A stretch of DNA of 64,000 nucleotides from Dactylosporangium sucinum (GTDB lineage Bacteria; Actinomycetota; Actinomycetes; Mycobacteriales; Micromonosporaceae), in contig NZ_BMPI01000003.1 of the NCBI RefSeq assembly GCF_014647515.1, positions 62,001 through 126,000 on the forward strand, read 5' to 3'. Every line of letters starts with the position of its first letter. Position 1 is the stretch's first letter. The position numbers and the translations under genes were made by a program. This document shows, piece after piece, positions 16,869-24,694 of the stretch. Below the pieces are notes generated by a model. It saw only the letters and a program-made list of their open reading frames with translations. It did no database searches and was not told where the DNA came from.

Positions 16869-18089
16869 TCAGCGGGCGCGGGTCTCGAACAGCTGGCGTT
16901 CCCGCTCGTTGCGGGTCAGCGCCGCCGCCCGCGCGAACTCGGCCCGCGCCTCGCCCAGCCGCCCCAGCCGCTCCAGCAGGTCACCCCGGACGGCCGGCAG
17001 GTGCGGATACCGGGCCAGCGAACCCGCGGCGACGAGGCCGTCCACGATCGCCAGGCCCGCGGCCGGCCCCTCCGCCTGCCCCACGGCCACCGCCCGGTTC
17101 AGCTCCACGACCGGCGACGGGGCGACGTGGACCAGCACGCGGTACAGCGCCGCGATCCGGCCCCAGTCGGTCTCGGCCGGCGTCCGGGCGCGGGCGTGGC
17201 AGGCGGCGATCGCGGCCTGCAGCCCGTACGGCCCGAACGTGCCCAGCGCCGATGCCCGGTCGAGCGCGGCCAGCCCGCGGCGGACCAGCAGCCGGTCCCA
17301 CCGGCGCCGGTCCTGGTCCGGCAGCAGCACCGGCTCGCCGCCGGGGCCGGTCCGGGCCGGGATCCGCGACGCCTGCAGCTCCATCAGCGCGACCAGCCCG
17401 TGGACCTCGGCCTGACCCGGCAGCAGGCCGGCCAGGATCCGTCCCAGCCGCAGGGCCTCCTCGCACAGCTGGGGCCGGGACCAGTCGTCACCGGCCGTCG
17501 CCGCATAGCCCTCATTGAAGATCAAATATATGGTACCGAGGGCCGCCGCCAACCGCCCCGGCAGCTCGTCCGGCCCCGGCAGCTCGAACCGCACCCCGGT
17601 CAGCGCCTTCTTCGCCCGCAGGATGCGCTGCGAGACGGTCGCCTCCGTGGTCAGGAACGCCCGGGCGATCTGGTCGGTGGTGAGCCCGCCGATCGTGCGG
17701 AGCACCAGCGCGACCTGCGACTCGGGCGTGATCGACGGGTGGCAGGCGGTGAGGATCAGCCGGAGCAGGTCGTCGCCGATGTGGTCGTCCAGGGCGAGCT
17801 CGTCGGCGGCCTCGGCCTCGCGGGTGAACAGTGCGAGCTTGCGCCGGTAGTTCTCCTGGCGGCGCAGCACGTCGACGGCCCGGTGCTTCGCGGTCGCCAT
17901 CAGCCACGCGCCCGGCTGCTCGGGCACCCCGTCGACCGGCCACTGCTCCAGGGCGACGACGAGCGCGTCCTGCGCCAGCTCCTCGGCCAGCCCGACGTCG
18001 CGGACGATCCGGGCGAGCCCGGCCACGAGCCGCGCCGACTCGATGCGGTACACCGCCTCGACGACGCGGCGAGGATCGGTGGCGGTCAC
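16869..18089 (-). CDS. ECF42-type RNA polymerase sigma factor with C-terminal extension
   Basis: About 406 residues, far longer than a minimal ECF sigma factor. Sigma region 2 includes PGAWLMATAKHRAVDVLRRQ, region 4 includes LTTDQIARAFLTTEATVSQRI, and a 200-residue helical C-terminal domain follows (DUF6596 type, from about residue 190). This is the ECF42 architecture. ECF42 genes are typically next to DGPF/YCII protein genes, exactly as here. The extension, rather than an anti-sigma factor, is thought to control activity. The start is uncertain: GTG 18089 has GAGGAT upstream and sits in a hairpin loop, while GTG 18107 is also possible. Confidence 0.88.
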   Translation of the reverse strand: MTATDPRRVVEAVYRIESARLVAGLARIVRDVGLAEELAQDALVVALEQWPVDGVPEQPGAWLMATAKHRAVDVLRRQENYRRKLALFTREAEAADELALDDHIGDDLLRLILTACHPSITPESQVALVLRTIGGLTTDQIARAFLTTEATVSQRILRAKKALTGVRFELPGPDELPGRLAAALGTIYLIFNEGYAATAGDDWSRPQLCEEALRLGRILAGLLPGQAEVHGLVALMELQASRIPARTGPGGEPVLLPDQDRRRWDRLLVRRGLAALDRASALGTFGPYGLQAAIAACHARARTPAETDWGRIAALYRVLVHVAPSPVVELNRAVAVGQAEGPAAGLAIVDGLVAAGSLARYPHLPAVRGDLLERLGRLGEARAEFARAAALTRNERERQLFETRAR

Positions 18090-18105
18090 GGCCACCGATC
18101 CTCGC
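18069..18105 (-). promoter_or_regulatory. Strong RNA hairpin over the sigma factor translation start
   Basis: Arms at 18069-18083 and 18091-18105 are perfect 15-bp inverted copies (GCGAGGATCGGTGGC in both senses) with a 7-base loop. In the mRNA the Shine-Dalgarno GAGGAU lies in the 5' arm and the GUG at 18089 lies in the loop. This structure should limit ribosome access to the sigma gene, or mark a transcript end after the YCII gene. Confidence 0.6.
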
Positions 18106-18128
18106 ACGGAATCCCGTCAGAGATCCCG

Positions 18129-18479
18129 TCAGAACGTCATCACCTGCAGCACGCGGGCCTCGCCCGCCCAGCCCTCCCACAGGTCGCGGTGCAGGCGCAT
18201 GAACCGGTTGGTCCACTCGACCGCCTCCTCGCGGGAGCGGACCTCGTACAGCGCGTAGCTGATCATCTCCTTGGTCTCGGCGAACGGCCCGTCGGTCGCG
18301 GCCAGCTCGCCCCCGGTGACGGTGATCTTCGCGCCGGCCGCGCTGGGCAGCAGGCCGGCGGTGTCGAGCAGGGCACCGGCGGCGGTGGCCTCCTCGCCGA
18401 GCTTCATGATCGCGGCCATGAGGTCGGGCGGGGGCGGTCCGGCGGGGTTGGTCGCTTCGAGCAGCACCAGGTAGCGCAT
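18129..18479 (-). CDS. DGPF/YCII-related protein
   Basis: A 116-residue protein of the YCII/DGPF family. It starts MRYLVLLEA and contains the name-giving motif DGPFAETKE (about residues 62-70), followed by a C-terminal helix with REEAVEWTNRFM. The fold is a ferredoxin-like dimer, and catalytic activity is not established. Genes of this family are the classic neighbours and targets of ECF42 sigma factors. It lies 14 bases after the DUF998 gene and upstream of the sigma gene, so all three probably form one operon. Confidence 0.9.
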   Translation of the reverse strand: MRYLVLLEATNPAGPPPPDLMAAIMKLGEEATAAGALLDTAGLLPSAAGAKITVTGGELAATDGPFAETKEMISYALYEVRSREEAVEWTNRFMRLHRDLWEGWAGEARVLQVMTF

Positions 18480-18493
18480 CGACGTGGTCCCTT

Positions 18494-19111
18494 CTAGACG
18501 GTCTTGTACAGCTTGACGGCGACGACGCTCATCCACGCCCAGGTGAGGACGATGGCGCCGGTGAAGACGAGGTTGGCCCAGACCGCCCCGCCGCCGGCGG
18601 CCACGCAGGCGAAGCCGGCCAGCAGCACGACGCCCGTGATGCGGGAGAAGCGGGGGAGGAGCCGCTTGCCGACGGCGAACGCGGCGATCGTGAGCGCGGT
18701 GAACCCGACGGCCCCGGCGGCGAGGTGCAGCATGCCGTGCCAGCTCACGGTGACCGCACCGTCCGCGGCCGGCGCGGGGTCCGCCTCGAACGCGGCGGCG
18801 GCGAACAGGCTCGCCCCGTAGACGGCCACGAGCCGCGGCGCCCAGCGCGCGCCGGGCAGCGCCCGCCGCAGCCCGGCGGCGAAGGCGGCGGACATCATCC
18901 CGGCCAGGACGAAGTTGAGGGTCTGGATCCAGCCGAGCGGACCCAGGGCGAGCAGGCTCCAGGCGTGCCGGGTGAGGTCGAACCCGTCGCGGGTCAGGGC
19001 CTGGGCCAGCGCGACGGTCACGTACACCGGACCGGCGAGGACGCCGTAGCCGAGCAGCGACCGGGTCACCCGCTGGGCGGGGGTGCAGTCGACGGGTGCG
19101 GTGGAGGTCAT
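18494..19111 (-). CDS. DUF998 family integral membrane protein
   Basis: A 205-residue protein with six predicted hydrophobic helices. The first-loop region LTRDGFDLTRHAWSLLALG and the following GWIQTLNFVLAGMMSAAFAAG are DUF998 signatures. DUF998 proteins are multi-pass membrane proteins without a known biochemical role. As the first gene of the ECF42 operon it may be the membrane output of the response. A candidate ECF-type promoter lies 38-64 bases upstream. Confidence 0.85.
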   Translation of the reverse strand: MTSTAPVDCTPAQRVTRSLLGYGVLAGPVYVTVALAQALTRDGFDLTRHAWSLLALGPLGWIQTLNFVLAGMMSAAFAAGLRRALPGARWAPRLVAVYGASLFAAAAFEADPAPAADGAVTVSWHGMLHLAAGAVGFTALTIAAFAVGKRLLPRFSRITGVVLLAGFACVAAGGGAVWANLVFTGAIVLTWAWMSVVAVKLYKTV

Positions 19112-19148
19112 GTCGGGGTCTCCCTTCGAGGTGTGCCTTCACCCACCT

Positions 19149-19175
19149 CTCGAACGGAAGACCCCGGATCCGACA
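19149..19175 (-). promoter_or_regulatory. Candidate ECF sigma promoter of the DUF998-YCII-sigma operon
   Basis: On the minus strand TGTCGG (19175-19170) is followed after 17 bases by CGAG (19152-19149), within CGTTCGAG. This resembles the -35 TGTCGA and CGA/TC -10 pattern reported for ECF42 sigma factors. It would place the transcript start about 32 bases before ATG 19111. It suggests autoregulation by the sigma factor encoded downstream. Confidence 0.45.
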
Positions 19176-19193
19176 TGGCTTCTCAAGATTTTT

Positions 19194-20030
19194 CTAGCCG
19201 GCCTTCGTCAGCTCGGCGACCTCCTCCGGCGAGAGCTCGATCCGGGCCGCCGCCTGGTTGGCCTCCAGGTGGGCGACCGTGCCGGTGCCCGGGATCGGCA
19301 GGATCGCGGGGGAGCGGGCCAGCAGCCAGGCCAGCACGATCTGCCGCGGGGTCGCGCCGTGCCGGCGGGCCACCGCCTCGACCGTGGGGTTGCCGTTCAG
19401 GTCCTGGATCGGGGCCCACGGCAGGAACACCAGCTGCTCCTGCTCGCACAGGTCGACGAGGGACTCCGAGACGCGGTCGCCCAGGTTGTACCGGTTCTGC
19501 AGGGAGACGACCGGGGTGAGCCGCTGGGCCGCGCGCAGCTGGTCCTCGGTGAAGTTGGAGACCCCGATGTGCCGGATCTTGCCCTGGTCCTTCAGCTCGA
19601 CCAGCGTCCCGATCGAGTCCTCCAGCGGGACCTTCGGGTCGGGCCGGTGGAACTGGTACAGCGGGATCGCGTCCAGCCGCAGCTTGCGCAGGCTCCCCTC
19701 GAGCGCGGCGCGCAGGTGCTCCGGGCGCCCGTCCGCCTCCCAGGCGCCGGGGCCGGGCCGCACCAGGCCGCCCTTCGTGGCGATGACCAGGTCCTCCGGG
19801 TACGGGTGCAGGGCCTCGGCGATCAGCTCCTCGCTGACGTCCGGGCCGTAGGAGTCGGCGGTGTCGATGAAGTTCACGCCCAGCTCGACCGCGCGGCGCA
19901 GGACCCGCTTCGCCTCGTCGCGGTTGGGCGGATCGCCCCAGATGCCGTCGCCGGTGATGCGCATGGCGCCGAACCCGAGCCGGTGGACGGTGAGGTCGCC
20001 GCCGACGTCGATGGTGCTCTGTTCAGACAT
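19194..20030 (-). CDS. Aldo/keto reductase
   Basis: The 278-residue TIM-barrel NADPH-dependent oxidoreductase has the catalytic tetrad in place: Asp and Tyr in FIDTADSYG (about 55-63), Lys in VIATKGG, and His in LYQFHRPD. NADP contacts are in the C-terminal LPIPGTGTVAHLEANQAA. The N-terminal sequence DLTVHRLGFGAMRITGDGIW is typical of a large actinobacterial AKR group that reduces aldehydes; the natural substrate is unknown. It is upstream of, and on the same strand as, the ECF42 operon, but that operon has its own likely promoter. Confidence 0.92.
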   Translation of the reverse strand: MSEQSTIDVGGDLTVHRLGFGAMRITGDGIWGDPPNRDEAKRVLRRAVELGVNFIDTADSYGPDVSEELIAEALHPYPEDLVIATKGGLVRPGPGAWEADGRPEHLRAALEGSLRKLRLDAIPLYQFHRPDPKVPLEDSIGTLVELKDQGKIRHIGVSNFTEDQLRAAQRLTPVVSLQNRYNLGDRVSESLVDLCEQEQLVFLPWAPIQDLNGNPTVEAVARRHGATPRQIVLAWLLARSPAILPIPGTGTVAHLEANQAAARIELSPEEVAELTKAG

Positions 20031-20174
20031 GCGTCCGACAGTAACCAGGCACGGTGGTGCCCGCCCCGCGTGCATCCGGTGAGATTGCGTATGGATTACC
20101 GGGAATCGGGGCGGGTATGGTGTCCCGACCCGCCCGACCGCCGCCGTGACCAGCCGTGACCAGGGGGAGTAGCC

Positions 20175-20378
20175 ATGAACGCACAGGACCCGACCGGGAT
20201 CGACCCGAACAGCCCGGAGGCGCAGGCCCGCGACGCCGCCCGGCGCCAGGCCGAGCAGTCGCAGAGCCACGCGTTCCGCGAGGGCCGCGGCGGCCGGATC
20301 GACGAGGGCGCCGTCGACTCGACCGGCCGCCGGATCGCCGACCCGCGGCGCGGCACCCAACTGGACGAGGACATCTAG
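20175..20378 (+). CDS. Small hydrophilic protein of unknown function
   Basis: A 67-residue very polar protein (MNAQDPTGIDPNSPEAQARD and then an Arg/Glu/Gln-rich stretch) ending DPRRGTQLDEDI. AGGGGGAG lies 7 bases before the ATG, which is strong support for expression. There is no hydrophobic segment or cysteine, and it is probably largely disordered. It is divergent from the aldo/keto reductase gene. I do not recognise the family. Confidence 0.65.
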   Translation: MNAQDPTGIDPNSPEAQARDAARRQAEQSQSHAFREGRGGRIDEGAVDSTGRRIADPRRGTQLDEDI

Positions 20379-20399
20379 CCCGTCGCGCTCGATCGCGTG

Positions 20400-20890
20400 C
20401 CGCGGGCCGGCGGCGATGCGCGTGAACGTCTCGCGGGCGGTGCGCAGCGCCCGGTTGGCCAGGCCGGTCACCGGGTCGTGCAGCGCGCCGTGGCGCAACT
20501 GCTCCGCCAGGGCCTCCCGCTCGACGAGGGCCTCGGCGAGCCGCCGGCCGCGCTCGTCCAGGTCCCGGGAGCGGCGCTGGGCGAGCCTGGCCAGCAGCCC
20601 GAGCCGGGTGACGAGTCGTTGAGGCTCGGGAACGGTGCCGCCCCGCCGTGTGCCAGCCCCTCGACCGACCACGTCAGGTCCCCGGCCAGCCGGGCCGCGA
20701 GCCCGGCGGCCACCAGCCGCCAGCCGCCCGGGACGGTGGCCCGGCCGCGCCACGCCCGCACGAGCAGCGGCGCGGCGCACACCAGCGCGCCCAGGATCTA
20801 GATCGTGCTGCTCAGCGTGCCGCGCGTCGCCGCGGACGCGGCGATCGACCCGGCCCCGAAGGCCACGAGCACGGCCGTGCGTCCGGGCAC
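20400..20890 (-). pseudogene. Decayed diguanylate-cyclase-type (GGDEF) membrane sensor gene
   Basis: GTG 20890 has GGAAGGAA upstream and opens a frame encoding a membrane N-terminus (RTAVLVAFGAGSIAASAATRG). A TAG at 20800-20798 interrupts this frame. It then resumes in the same frame as LVCAAPLLVRAWRG...AGDLTWSVEGLA up to about 20620. A frameshift or deletion there moves to another frame with the coiled-coil RRLAEALVEREALAEQLRHG and the start of a GGDEF domain (ALHDPVTGLANRAL). The GG(D/E)EF catalytic core itself is missing. At least three lesions are visible, so no c-di-GMP enzyme can be made. Confidence 0.72.
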
Positions 20891-21022
20891 CCGGTTCCTT
20901 CCGTTCGCTCCGACGAGTGGCTTCAGGACCCCGGACGGGAGTTGGAGGCCGGGTGCCTGGTAGGAGTCCGTGTGGTGCCGCGGGTTGGCTTGAATCACCC
21001 GCGCGGGGGGAAAGAGGACCGG

Positions 21023-21913
21023 GTGCGAAGTTTGGGCGGCCGCTACCGGCTCCAGCGCAAGCTGGGCCAGGGCGGCATGGCGACCGTGTGGCAGGCACAT
21101 GACGAGGTGCTGGACCGCACCGTGGCCGTCAAGCTGCTCACCCCCGAGCACACGGCCGACCCGGACGCCTTCGACCGGGCCCGCAACGAGGCCCGCTCGG
21201 GCGCCCGCTTCGCCCACCCGAACGTGGTGTCGGTCTACGACTTCGGCACGTCGAAGCGCTCCGGCCGCGGCACGGCGTACCTGGTGATGGAGCTGGTCGA
21301 GGGCCAGCCCCTGGACGGGGTCATCCGGTCGGGCCCGCTGGACTGGCAGGTGGCCGGCCGGGTCTGCGCAGAGGTGGCGGCCGGCCTGGCCGCGGCCCAC
21401 ACGCACGGCATCGTCCACCGCGACGTGAAGCCGGCGAACGTGGTCCTGACCTCGTCGGGCGCCAAGATCCTGGACTTCGGCGTGGCCGCCCGCACGGGCG
21501 ACCCGGACCACCTCCCGGACGGCACGCTGCTGGGCACGCCGGCCTACCTGGCCCCGGAGCGCCTGGACCGCGGCCCGGCGACCCCGGCCGCGGACGTGTA
21601 CGCCCTGGGCGTCCTGCTCTACCAGTGCCTGACCGGCCGCCTGCCCTTCCATGCCGACACGGACGAGGGCGTGCTGCGCGCCCACCGCGACGCGGTCCCG
21701 GCCCCGCTGCCGACGATCGCCGGCCTGCCGGCGGAGCTGGCCGAGATCTGCGCGGCAAGCCTGGCGAAGCTCCCGGAGTCCCGCCCGACTAGCGTGGCGC
21801 TGGCGCTGATCCTGTCGGCCGCGGTGGACGTCCCGGTCCACGTGCCGCCGGTCCTCCACCCCCGCCCGAGGACGACCCAGGTCCAGGCCGCGGCCACGCT
21901 GGCCATCCGCTGA
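21023..21913 (+). CDS. Ser/Thr protein kinase, PknB-type catalytic domain only
   Basis: The 296-residue Hanks-type kinase has glycine loop GQGGMATV (15-22), catalytic Lys37 in VAVKLL, HRDVKPANVV with Asp134, DFG (151-153), and GTPAYLAPERL in the activation segment. GTG 21023 with AAAGAGGA upstream fixes the start. Unlike most actinobacterial PknB/PknA kinases it stops about 30 residues after the kinase domain with no transmembrane helix, PASTA or sensor domain, so it should be soluble. The surrounding region (broken GGDEF gene upstream, tRNA-like fragment downstream) looks rearranged, so C-terminal truncation is possible. Confidence 0.88.
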   Translation: MRSLGGRYRLQRKLGQGGMATVWQAHDEVLDRTVAVKLLTPEHTADPDAFDRARNEARSGARFAHPNVVSVYDFGTSKRSGRGTAYLVMELVEGQPLDGVIRSGPLDWQVAGRVCAEVAAGLAAAHTHGIVHRDVKPANVVLTSSGAKILDFGVAARTGDPDHLPDGTLLGTPAYLAPERLDRGPATPAADVYALGVLLYQCLTGRLPFHADTDEGVLRAHRDAVPAPLPTIAGLPAELAEICAASLAKLPESRPTSVALALILSAAVDVPVHVPPVLHPRPRTTQVQAAATLAIR

Positions 21914-21918
21914 CCCGC

Positions 21919-21950
21919 GTGCCGCAGATCCGGATCCTGCCGGGTGCGCC
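21919..21950 (+). other. tRNA-Arg 3'-end-like fragment (possible attachment-site remnant)
   Basis: The stretch CAGATCCGGATCCTGCCGGG, followed by TGCGCC, closely resembles the T-arm and acceptor 3' end of actinobacterial tRNA-Arg (CAGGTTCGAATCCTGCCGGG, then TGCACC). No anticodon arm or 5' half precedes it, since the kinase gene ends at 21913. Such partial tRNA ends are what integrating elements leave at attachment sites. A lower-GC gene follows. Confidence 0.35.
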
Positions 21951-22168
21951 TGTTGTCGTACTGACGCCAGGTCTGATGGAGCCGCACCCGGACCTGTTGA
22001 CGCTCGCGCTCTTTGAGCCTTGTGGCTGATGCTGTCCGGGTGTTCGAGTCGTAGCGTGTCGCAGCAAGGCATCCATACGAACCGGAAGCCGGGAACGCAG
22101 GCAGATCCGCAGTGCCCGCGCGTTGCCGACCGGCACAACACGAGATCCTCAGCGCGAGGAATGGGCTC

Positions 22169-22954
22169 ATGGCCATAGCGTTCGCCATCCTGCTGATCGC
22201 CGTCGCAGTAATTCTTCTCATCGCGCGTCAAAAGAAGTTGGAAGCGGCCGTGGTTGCCGCCATTTTGGGGATCGTTGTTGCGGTCTTCGCCAAGCCCATT
22301 GAGAACGCTTGGGACGGGTTCTTCGCACAGCACGATACGAAGAACTCGTCGCCGGCTGCACCGACGTCCGGAACCAAAGACGGATCCACGCAGCAACAGG
22401 CCGAGCCAACCTCCCCCGAAAATTCCCCGACCTACGGTTCGCGAACGCCCACACCGGGCGCCAAGACTTCCGACGTAAGGGTCGATCAAACGTTGCCCGA
22501 CGTCGACCCCACGAGGATTCCCGAACCCGTTTACCTCGCTGACAAGTCGCGCGTCAACGGCGGAAACGCAATCGTCCTGAAGGGCGCCAGGTCAATCAAC
22601 GGCAAAGAGTACGCCAATTCCATTGCTGTCTGCTCGGAGCTCACCAGCATACCGAACATCAACTGCAACAGCGACAAATCCGACACGTGGTGGGCCGAAT
22701 ACGTGGCGCCTCAAGACATGCACAGCGTCCGCGCGATGATCGGGCTCTCCGACACCTCACCGGGCGACTGCCGGGATTTCCTGCAACTCGAGCTGAACGG
22801 TGCTGTCGTTTTTGACAAGGAACTGGTGGCTGGAGGCCAATTTGACCGTTCGTGGCCGGTGCAGGCCGGCACCAGGCTCACCGTCCGGGTGCGGCCGATT
22901 GCCGGAACCGGCCGGTGTCTCACGGTCCTGGGAGATGCCCGCTTTACACCGTAG
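22169..22954 (+). CDS. Membrane protein with NPCBM-like C-terminal domain
   Basis: A 261-residue protein with two N-terminal hydrophobic helices (about 2-20 and 26-45), a Ser/Thr/Pro-rich linker (about 58-110), and a C-terminal domain of about 140 residues. That domain (RVNGGNAIVLKGARSINGKE, ending GTRLTVRVRPI) resembles the NPCBM/NEW2 carbohydrate-binding type. GAGGAA lies 8 bases before ATG 22169. Base composition is clearly lower in G+C than the neighbours, with many A/T-ending codons, which suggests horizontal acquisition. Four cysteines in the outer domain could form disulfides. The function is unknown. Confidence 0.7.
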   Translation: MAIAFAILLIAVAVILLIARQKKLEAAVVAAILGIVVAVFAKPIENAWDGFFAQHDTKNSSPAAPTSGTKDGSTQQQAEPTSPENSPTYGSRTPTPGAKTSDVRVDQTLPDVDPTRIPEPVYLADKSRVNGGNAIVLKGARSINGKEYANSIAVCSELTSIPNINCNSDKSDTWWAEYVAPQDMHSVRAMIGLSDTSPGDCRDFLQLELNGAVVFDKELVAGGQFDRSWPVQAGTRLTVRVRPIAGTGRCLTVLGDARFTP

Positions 22955-23099
22955 GGTCGGGCTCCGAACCGACGGCGACGATGAGCAGGCACGCCTGCCG
23001 TTCGATCAAGACGGTCCGGACGCAGGCCTGACGATCGTGCACGTGAGCCGCTCGGCCCAGCCGGGCCACGGACGACATCGGCCGGCGGGTGCGCGTCGT

Positions 23100-23771
23100 C
23101 TACAAGGCCCGGCGCAGCCACTCCTCAACGCCGGCGACGTGAATCGTGGCCCAGGCGCGGGCCAGCTCCGGCTGCCGGGACGCGATCGCGTCGACGATCG
23201 CCTGGTGCTGCTCGCGGGTGCGGGCGGCGGCGCCCTCCTGGGTCAGGCCGCGCCAGATCCGGGCCCGGGTGGTCGGTCCGGACAGGCCCTCGACGAGCGA
23301 GCAGAGCACGGCGTTGCCCGAGCCGGCCGCGATCTGGCGGTGGAACTCCAGGTCGTTGGCGACCAGCGCCTCGATCGTCGGGTCGTCGCCGAGCTCGTCG
23401 AGCACGCCCTGCAGCTTGGCGACGTCCTCGTCGGACATCCGCTCGGTGGCCAGGGCCGTCGCCGAGGGCTCGAGGATCCGGCGGACCTCCAGGAACTGCA
23501 GCACGGTGTCGTCGCGGTGGAAGTCGACGACGAAGCTCAGCGCGTCGAGCAGCAGGTCGGGCTCCAGGCTCGTCACATACGTGCCGTCGCCCTGGCGCAC
23601 GTCGAGCACCCGGATCATCGACAGCGCCTTGACCGCCTCCCGCAGCGAGTTGCGGGACAGCCCGAGCCGCTCGGCCAGGTCGGCCTCCTTGGGCAGCCGG
23701 TCGCCCGGGCCGAGCTCACCCGAGGTGATCATGCCCTTGATCTTGTCGATTGCCTCGTCGGTCAGTGCCAT
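23100..23771 (-). CDS. FadR-subfamily GntR transcriptional regulator
   Basis: The 223-residue regulator has an N-terminal winged helix (GDRLPKEADLAERLGLSRNS, about 23-42) and an FCD ligand domain. The FCD metal-binding pattern is visible: Asp and His in NDLEFHRQI, His in REQHQAIV, His in ATIHVAG. FCD regulators of this type respond to sugar acids or related acids. The gene start overlaps the lactonase gene by 10 bases on the same strand, so it is the last gene of the operon it probably controls. Confidence 0.92.
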   Translation of the reverse strand: MALTDEAIDKIKGMITSGELGPGDRLPKEADLAERLGLSRNSLREAVKALSMIRVLDVRQGDGTYVTSLEPDLLLDALSFVVDFHRDDTVLQFLEVRRILEPSATALATERMSDEDVAKLQGVLDELGDDPTIEALVANDLEFHRQIAAGSGNAVLCSLVEGLSGPTTRARIWRGLTQEGAAARTREQHQAIVDAIASRQPELARAWATIHVAGVEEWLRRAL

Positions 23772-24694
23772 CGGTTCCTCCGCGGCAAATCTAGCTGAGT
23801 TTGGTCGGGGCCCATCGACTCTGGACCCGGCTCGATCCCCGCCGTGCCACTTCCCAGCCCGTACACGGCCGTGGCGGTACCGCCGAAGACCGCCGCGCGA
23901 TCGTCGCGGCCGATCAGGCCGTCAAGCGTGTCGATCACCTCGGCGTAGGAGGCGGCGAGCGTGCAGACCGGCCAGTCGGAGCCGTACATGAGCCGGTCGG
24001 GGCCGAAGAGCGCGAGCGCCTCCTCGACGTACGGCCGCAGGTCGTCCACCTCCCAGGCGGCCCAGTCGGCCTCGGTGACCAGGCCGGAGAGCTTGGCCGA
24101 GACGTTCGGGCAGGCGGCGAGCCCGGCGACGAGCTCGCACCACTCGGCGAGCCCCTCGGCGCCGGCCCGGACCCGGGGCTTGCCGAGGTGGTCGAGCACG
24201 AACCGCACCCCGGGCAGCGCGGCGGCGGCCCGGCCGGCCGACGGCAGCTGCTCGGCCCGCACGACGAGGTCGAAGACGAGCCCGGCCGCGCCGATGCGGG
24301 CCAGGCCGGCCCGGACGTCGTCGCGGTCGAGGTAGCCGACGTCCTCCGCCTGGACCTGCGCGCGGATGCCCCTGAGGTGCCCGCCGCCGTCCAGCTCGGC
24401 GTAGCCGGCCAGCGTCGCCGCCAGGTCGGGATCGGCCGGGTCGGCCCAGGCGACGACGGCGGCGATCTCGGGCGTCGCCTTCGCGTGCTCCAGCAGTACC
24501 GCTGCCTCATCCGCGTCGCATCGACCTCCCTCGACCAGGACGGTCCGGCTCACCCCGGCCGCGGCCAGCTCGGCCCGCAGCTGCCCGGGGGCGAAGGTGC
24601 GGCGGATCGGGGCGAGCTCGGGCGCGTCGAGCCAGTCGTAGCCGCCGCCCAGATGCCAGAGGTGGTGGTGCGCGTCGACGATCACGGCGCTCAC
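23762..24694 (-). CDS. Amidohydrolase-family sugar lactonase (L-fuconolactonase-like)
   Basis: The 310-residue TIM-barrel amidohydrolase has metal site VDAHHHLW at the N-terminus, VLDHLGKPR in the middle and MYGSDWPVC near the C-terminus (catalytic Asp). This is the COG3618 pattern of L-fuconolactonase and related lactonases. With the neighbouring aldo/keto reductase it would convert an aldose to the aldonate by way of the lactone. GTG 24694 overlaps the upstream stop (GTGA). A C-terminal tail of about 30 residues after the usual end (AVYGL) runs into the regulator start, an uncommon extension. Confidence 0.85.
   Translation of the reverse strand: MSAVIVDAHHHLWHLGGGYDWLDAPELAPIRRTFAPGQLRAELAAAGVSRTVLVEGGRCDADEAAVLLEHAKATPEIAAVVAWADPADPDLAATLAGYAELDGGGHLRGIRAQVQAEDVGYLDRDDVRAGLARIGAAGLVFDLVVRAEQLPSAGRAAAALPGVRFVLDHLGKPRVRAGAEGLAEWCELVAGLAACPNVSAKLSGLVTEADWAAWEVDDLRPYVEEALALFGPDRLMYGSDWPVCTLAASYAEVIDTLDGLIGRDDRAAVFGGTATAVYGLGSGTAGIEPGPESMGPDQTQLDLPRRNRWH

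Noticed and set aside
21789-22136. Frame with APGRIRICGTRVS, often misannotated as a protein
   Set aside because: That peptide is a translation of tRNA-like sequence; reported as a tRNA 3' fragment instead.
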